17,022 nucleotides of DNA, taken from contig JAZRNM010000029.1 of assembly GCA_045648205.1 (NCBI GenBank), positions 1 through 17,022 on the forward strand, read 5' to 3'. Below the pieces are notes generated by a model. It did not search any database. It worked only from the letters and a program-made list of their open reading frames with translations, and was not told where the DNA came from. A program made the position numbers and the translations under genes. Origin of the DNA: SIG440 sp045648205 (GTDB lineage Bacteria > Bacillota > Clostridia > Monoglobales > Monoglobaceae). Below, one piece after another: positions 14,618-17,022 of this stretch. Each line of letters begins with the position of its first letter. The stretch's first letter is position 1.

Positions 14618-14786
14618 GCCAAACAAACTGAATATTCAATTGAAAGACCAAAAGTACGTATATTTTTACCATTGGTAAAAACACGAACTCTTTGCGTACT
14701 TTGGTTTATTCATTGTATCGGTTTGTTTGGCGACAATCTGGGTTTCGTGTTTTTCATGCGTGCAACTCAGATTGCACGCATTTTTT
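14618..14786 (+). ncRNA. Structured 5' leader with terminator/antiterminator: riboswitch-like attenuator candidate
   Basis: About 170 nt between promoter and gene. Helix P1 GCCAAACAAAC/GTTTGTTTGGC (14618-14628, 14721-14731) closes a domain with P2 CCAAAAGTACG/CGTACTTTGG (14648-14658, 14695-14704, one bulged A) and P3 TTTTTACC/GGTAAAAA (14663-14670, 14674-14681). Downstream lies an intrinsic terminator (14756-14786). CAATCTGGGTT (14734-14744) can pair with AACTCAGATTG (14764-14774; 11 pairs, one G-U), which destroys the terminator stem: an antiterminator. Also AAAAACACGAA (14677-14687), inside P1, is perfectly complementary to TTCGTGTTTTT (14744-14754), giving a pseudoknot or alternative fold. 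T-box and the common riboswitch consensus motifs I know are not evident. Ligand or trigger is unknown. Confidence 0.65.
14756..14786 (+). terminator. Intrinsic terminator in the leader, upstream of the PH-domain gene
   Basis: ATGCGTGCAA (14756-14765) pairs perfectly with TTGCACGCAT (14772-14781), loop CTCAGA, followed by a T6 run (14781-14786). It lies just before the ribosome site AAGGAG at 14793-14798, so it must be bypassed for expression of the gene at 14807. Confidence 0.85.
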
Positions 14787-14806
14787 ATTATAAAGGAGCT
14801 TTATTT

Positions 14807-15190
14807 ATGATTAGCTATGGACAAAAAGAATTTTCAGACCTGATGAAATCGCCTTCGGAAGAATTTATGAAGCAGGTTCATCCGTTTTTGCTTGATGATG
14901 AAGTGATTTTCAAGACATTTACCAATGATGAAACCGTTGCATTTTTTACAAATCAGCGTATTTTGTTCGTCAGAATACCCTCCGAGGCTTATCCGTTGAT
15001 TTTCAAGGATTGGACAATTGCACCATACAGCAAAATTATCTTTCTTGATATTCTCACCACCGACACCATAACATACGGCAAAATGGAATTGAGGTTTGAT
15101 GACAACAATGTTATTAATTTTTATATTGATAAATTTGATGACGCCATAAAGCTCAGCAAGACCATTTCAAGATTTATGAATGTCAAATAA
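14807..15190 (+). CDS. Small PH-like domain protein (bacterial PH domain, YvbH-type)
   Basis: A 127-residue protein. After an N-terminal helical part (SDLMKSPSEEFMKQVHPFLL), residues about 33-127 show the pattern of bacterial pleckstrin-homology-like domains: LDDEVIFKTF, VAFFTNQRILFVR with the family's F-TN-R-I core, IAPYSKIIFLDI, ELRFDDNNVINFYI and a C-terminal helix. Such proteins have no settled biochemical role; no signal peptide or membrane helix is seen. The frame is open back to 14561, but I start at 14807 because AAGGAG lies 8 nt upstream and the longer frame would run through the promoter and terminator hairpin. The gene sits alone between repeat blocks, behind an attenuator-like leader, with a strong terminator after it. 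The PH assignment is by pattern only. Confidence 0.75.
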   Translation: MISYGQKEFSDLMKSPSEEFMKQVHPFLLDDEVIFKTFTNDETVAFFTNQRILFVRIPSEAYPLIFKDWTIAPYSKIIFLDILTTDTITYGKMELRFDDNNVINFYIDKFDDAIKLSKTISRFMNVK

Positions 15191-15226
15191 ATTTATATAT
15201 TTCCGCTTTTCCAAAAAGGGGCTTTT

Positions 15227-15254
15227 CAGATTCCTCGCAATGCTCGGAATGACA
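15227..15254 (-). repeat. REP-like short repeat, inverted copy
   Basis: The reverse complement of this stretch matches 13971-13996 apart from three loop-proximal bases. The two copies face each other around repeat copy 2, the leader and the PH-domain gene. Confidence 0.65.
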
Positions 15255-15255
15255 A

Positions 15256-15291
15256 TACCCCGTAATGTTTAAACATTACGGGGTATTTTTT
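15256..15291. terminator. Terminator: perfect 30-bp palindrome after the PH-domain gene
   Basis: Arm TACCCCGTAATGTTT (15256-15270) is followed directly by its exact complement (15271-15285), then TTTTTT (15286-15291). The core CCCCGTAATG is the same as the hairpin closing the two 280-bp repeats. It lies between two converging genes. Confidence 0.8.
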
Positions 15292-15319
15292 GAATTTTAA
15301 AATAGCAGAAAAATTTGCT

Positions 15320-15338
15320 CCACTTCTCTAAAAAGTGG
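15320..15338 (-). terminator. Hairpin after the LacI-family gene, related to the repeat hairpins
   Basis: CCACTT (15320-15325) pairs with AAGTGG (15333-15338); read on the minus strand it is followed by AGCAAATTTTTC, which could end the regulator mRNA. On that strand the sequence resembles the opening hairpin of the 280-bp repeats including the following GAGCAAA, so it appears to be an inverted repeat fragment. Confidence 0.5.
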
Positions 15339-15348
15339 AAAGTTCAGT

Positions 15349-16320
15349 CTAATTTAATCTTGCGATGGTTTCACCCTTGAAGAACTGGCGGTCAACGGTG
15401 ATGGTGTGTTTTGAAACGCCGCTGTTTTTTGAAAGCAATCGATAAAGCAGGTGTATTGCCTCTGAACAAAGCTCCTCAAGGTGCATCCTGATGCAGGAGA
15501 GGTTCTGGTTTCCATAGGGCACGGTTGCAATGTCATCAAGACAGACAAGAGAAATATTCTCGGGAACTTTCAGCCCTTCCTCGCTCAAACGTTGCAAAAT
15601 TCCCACAGCGATGTGACTGTATGCCGCAAAGACAACGGTGGGGAGAGTGCCTCGGCTCAGCATTTCATCAATTCCGTAATATCCGCAATCGTGAAATCTG
15701 TGCTTGTTTATTGATATGAAATCAGGGTTTGTCAGAATCCCGTTGGAATGTGCCGCACTTCTGAAAATGTTATATTCCTTCTCGGTGTAGTTTTCGCCGA
15801 TGAATCCGATGTTTCTGTGACCATATTTGAGAAGAAGATTGATGCAGCTGTCCAGGGCATTGCCAATATTTGCATAAATGGAGTGGACTTCGCCATCAGA
15901 CTTTTCAAGACCAATCTGAACAATGGGAATTTCCGAAGCGGTCCTTATTTTTGACACGGGCTCAATCACGATAATTCCGTCGGCATGGGCAAATTTGGAG
16001 TAGTACTCAATTAGCTCGTCTTGTTTTTCGGGTGAAAAATTGCTCACCGAAAGGAGCATTGTTCCGCCCTGAGAGGTGATTTTTTCCTCAAGATATGAAG
16101 TCATCTGAGCATAATGAATGCCCAGAAGCTCGGGACAGATGACCGCGATAAGCTTTTTGCTGTATTTCGGCTTGTAATATTTTTCGTAGCAGCCCGTTTC
16201 TTTTGCAATCTTTATAATCTGGTCCTTTGTTTCTTTGCTGATTTCAGGACTGTCCGAGAAAGCTTTGGAAACCGTGGATATTGCTACGTTTGCCAATTTG
16301 GCTATTTTTGCGAGAGTCAT
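15349..16320 (-). CDS. LacI-family transcriptional regulator
   Basis: A 323-residue repressor-type protein. The N-terminal helix-turn-helix reads TLAKIAKLANVAISTVSKAF (2-21), the LacI signature, followed by the hinge (TKDQIIKIAKETGCYEKYY). From about residue 57 (KLIAVICPEL) comes a periplasmic-binding-protein-like sugar-sensing domain with HADGIIVIEP, LLLKYGHRNIGFIG and PENISLVCLDDIATVPY, all usual landmarks. I start at 16320, 6 nt after GGAGG, since the protein then begins at the HTH; the longer frame to 16350 would read through operator-like DNA. It is divergent from a NagB-like gene and both promoters carry inverted repeats, so control of that gene and of itself is likely. Confidence 0.94.
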   Translation of the reverse strand: MTLAKIAKLANVAISTVSKAFSDSPEISKETKDQIIKIAKETGCYEKYYKPKYSKKLIAVICPELLGIHYAQMTSYLEEKITSQGGTMLLSVSNFSPEKQDELIEYYSKFAHADGIIVIEPVSKIRTASEIPIVQIGLEKSDGEVHSIYANIGNALDSCINLLLKYGHRNIGFIGENYTEKEYNIFRSAAHSNGILTNPDFISINKHRFHDCGYYGIDEMLSRGTLPTVVFAAYSHIAVGILQRLSEEGLKVPENISLVCLDDIATVPYGNQNLSCIRMHLEELCSEAIHLLYRLLSKNSGVSKHTITVDRQFFKGETIARLN

Positions 16321-16338
16321 CACATACCTCCGAAAAAT

Positions 16339-16354
16339 TTTCGTAACCACGAAA
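16339..16354. promoter_or_regulatory. Candidate LacI-family operator in the regulator leader
   Basis: TTTCGTAACCACGAAA: 6-bp arms TTTCGT/ACGAAA around AACC. It lies just downstream of the regulator's -10 box and just upstream of its ribosome site, a roadblock-type position fitting autorepression. It shares the TCGTAA half-site with the site at 16432-16445. Confidence 0.5.
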
Positions 16355-16376
16355 TATTTGTTGCCCTTTTGAGGTC

Positions 16377-16405
16377 AATATAACACAATAATGTTCACAT
16401 TTCAA
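16377..16405 (-). promoter_or_regulatory. Promoter of the LacI-family gene
   Basis: Minus strand TTGAAA (16400-16405), 17-bp spacer, TATATT (16377-16382). Confidence 0.6.
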
Positions 16406-16409
16406 GGGA

Positions 16410-16445
16410 TTTTTTCGATTTCGAAAAAATTTCGTAAAGTTACGA
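16410..16445. promoter_or_regulatory. Two inverted repeats upstream of the NagB-like gene promoter (operator candidates)
   Basis: TTTTTTCGA/TCGAAAAAA (16410-16418, 16421-16429, 2-nt gap) is followed by TCGTAAAGTTACGA (16432-16445), arms TCGTAA/TTACGA. The second ends directly before the -35 box at 16447. Together with 16339-16354 they give related TCG(T/A)AA-type half-sites on both sides of the divergent region. Confidence 0.5.
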
Positions 16446-16446
16446 C

Positions 16447-16475
16447 TTGACAATGTGGATTTTCAAAGATATAAT
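16447..16475 (+). promoter_or_regulatory. Consensus promoter of the NagB-like gene
   Basis: TTGACA (16447-16452), 17-bp spacer, TATAAT (16470-16475): a perfect housekeeping consensus, so strong expression is expected unless repressed. AGGAGAG follows at 16501-16507. Confidence 0.85.
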
Positions 16476-16515
16476 TCAAATATGGAAAAAATATATAAAA
16501 AGGAGAGTTTGTAAA

Positions 16516-17022
16516 ATGAATAATTTTATTACTGACCCCGCAACAAAGTTTGATTTCCAGCCACATGAATTTGTTCCTTTTAAGGACAAGAAGGTTTGTG
16601 AGTATGTTCGCAGCCTCAGCGGCAAGGATCTTGAAAAGAGAGAAGACTGGTGGCATCCTGAATTTAACGTAAAAGTTATGATGAACCCCCATCCTGTTCT
16701 CATCGCAACACTTTTTGAACGTCTTAAAGCTGCATCAGAAGCAGGCAAGAGTTTCACAATGATTCTCGGAAACCCCGAACCTGATACATACATTCCTCTT
16801 GCACAGCTCATCAACTACTTCGGTGTTGATTGTAGCAAGGTTCACCTTGTTGCAGAAGATGAATGGGCAGATGAAGCAGGTAACATCGCTCCTATTACAT
16901 ATGAAGCAGGTTTTGCACACTCAATGATCAAGTATCTTTACTACCAGATCGATGAGAAACTTCGTATGCCTATGGAAAATGTTCACTTCCCAACAAACGC
17001 AAACATCAAGGATTATTCAAAG
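16516..17022 (+). CDS. NagB-like sugar-phosphate isomerase/deaminase (glucosamine-6-phosphate isomerase family), 3' part cut by window
   Basis: 169 codons are present and the frame runs off the right edge. The fold pattern fits the glucosamine-6-phosphate isomerase/6-phosphogluconolactonase family: FTMILGNPEPDTYIPLAQLINYF (about 77-99) as the phosphate-binding region, SKVHLVAEDEWADEAGNIAP (about 103-122) in the place of the family's active-site Asp/Glu segment, and the RMPMENVHFPTNANIKDY stretch, which resembles the FP-...N-DY part of long-form family members. The normal FNMDEY-type sequence reads LVAEDEW here, so the exact reaction may differ. GGAG lies 10 nt before the ATG. The divergent LacI-type regulator suggests sugar or amino-sugar catabolism; likely more genes follow beyond the window. 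Confidence 0.75.
   Translation, partial: MNNFITDPATKFDFQPHEFVPFKDKKVCEYVRSLSGKDLEKREDWWHPEFNVKVMMNPHPVLIATLFERLKAASEAGKSFTMILGNPEPDTYIPLAQLINYFGVDCSKVHLVAEDEWADEAGNIAPITYEAGFAHSMIKYLYYQIDEKLRMPMENVHFPTNANIKDYSK

Noticed and set aside
14618..14786. T-box leader
   Set aside because: The conserved T-box antiterminator core and specifier-loop features are not found, and the downstream gene is not an amino acid or tRNA-synthetase gene.
14561..14806. 82-codon N-terminal extension of the PH-domain gene
   Set aside because: It starts at a TTG upstream of the promoter and would read through the terminator hairpin; AAGGAG before 14807 marks the real start. The lack of stops is most likely chance.

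Overview
The window looks like a chromosomal segment from a low-to-moderate GC anaerobic Firmicute, most likely a Clostridia member of the Oscillospiraceae/Ruminococcaceae type. Support comes from strong GGAGG ribosome binding sites, consensus TTGACA/TATAAT-type promoters with 17-bp spacers, a GTP-type PEP carboxykinase next to a sodium-pumping decarboxylase, and lineage-typical gene sets. The taxonomic placement is inference.

Bases 1-5138 (minus strand) hold, in transcription order, proB, pckA and then a membrane decarboxylase operon: an OadG-like subunit, a stand-alone biotin carrier and OadB, which runs off the left edge. PEP carboxykinase and the decarboxylase share oxaloacetate as metabolite if the pump is an oxaloacetate decarboxylase, but the alpha (carboxyltransferase) subunit that would settle this is not in the window. 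The OadB has an unusual exported N-terminal extension.

Bases 5200-9807 (plus strand) hold a divergent promoter pair, a tRNA-dihydrouridine synthase, and the hom-thrB-lysC operon for homoserine and threonine synthesis. lysC starts at TTG and carries a well-formed internal ribosome binding site that should yield a separate regulatory beta subunit. A short, apparently frameshifted small membrane protein follows.

Bases 10003-13659: a dCMP deaminase (minus) is divergent from a plus-strand cluster tsaE-tsaB-(D-Ala-D-Ala carboxypeptidase)-dtd, covering tRNA t6A modification, cell wall trimming and D-aminoacyl-tRNA clearance.

Bases 13660-15345 are the accessory part: two ~280-bp direct repeats built of hairpins and a strong terminator, a fold-back element between them, REP-like short repeats in opposite orientations, and a small PH-domain-like gene. 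That gene is preceded by a ~170-nt leader with a promoter, nested helices, an intrinsic terminator and a mutually exclusive antiterminator. This is the best candidate here for an undescribed regulatory RNA.

Bases 15349-17022 hold a LacI-family regulator (minus) divergent from a NagB-like sugar-phosphate isomerase/deaminase (plus, cut by the right edge). Two related inverted repeats flank the promoters, suggesting a local sugar-responsive switch.
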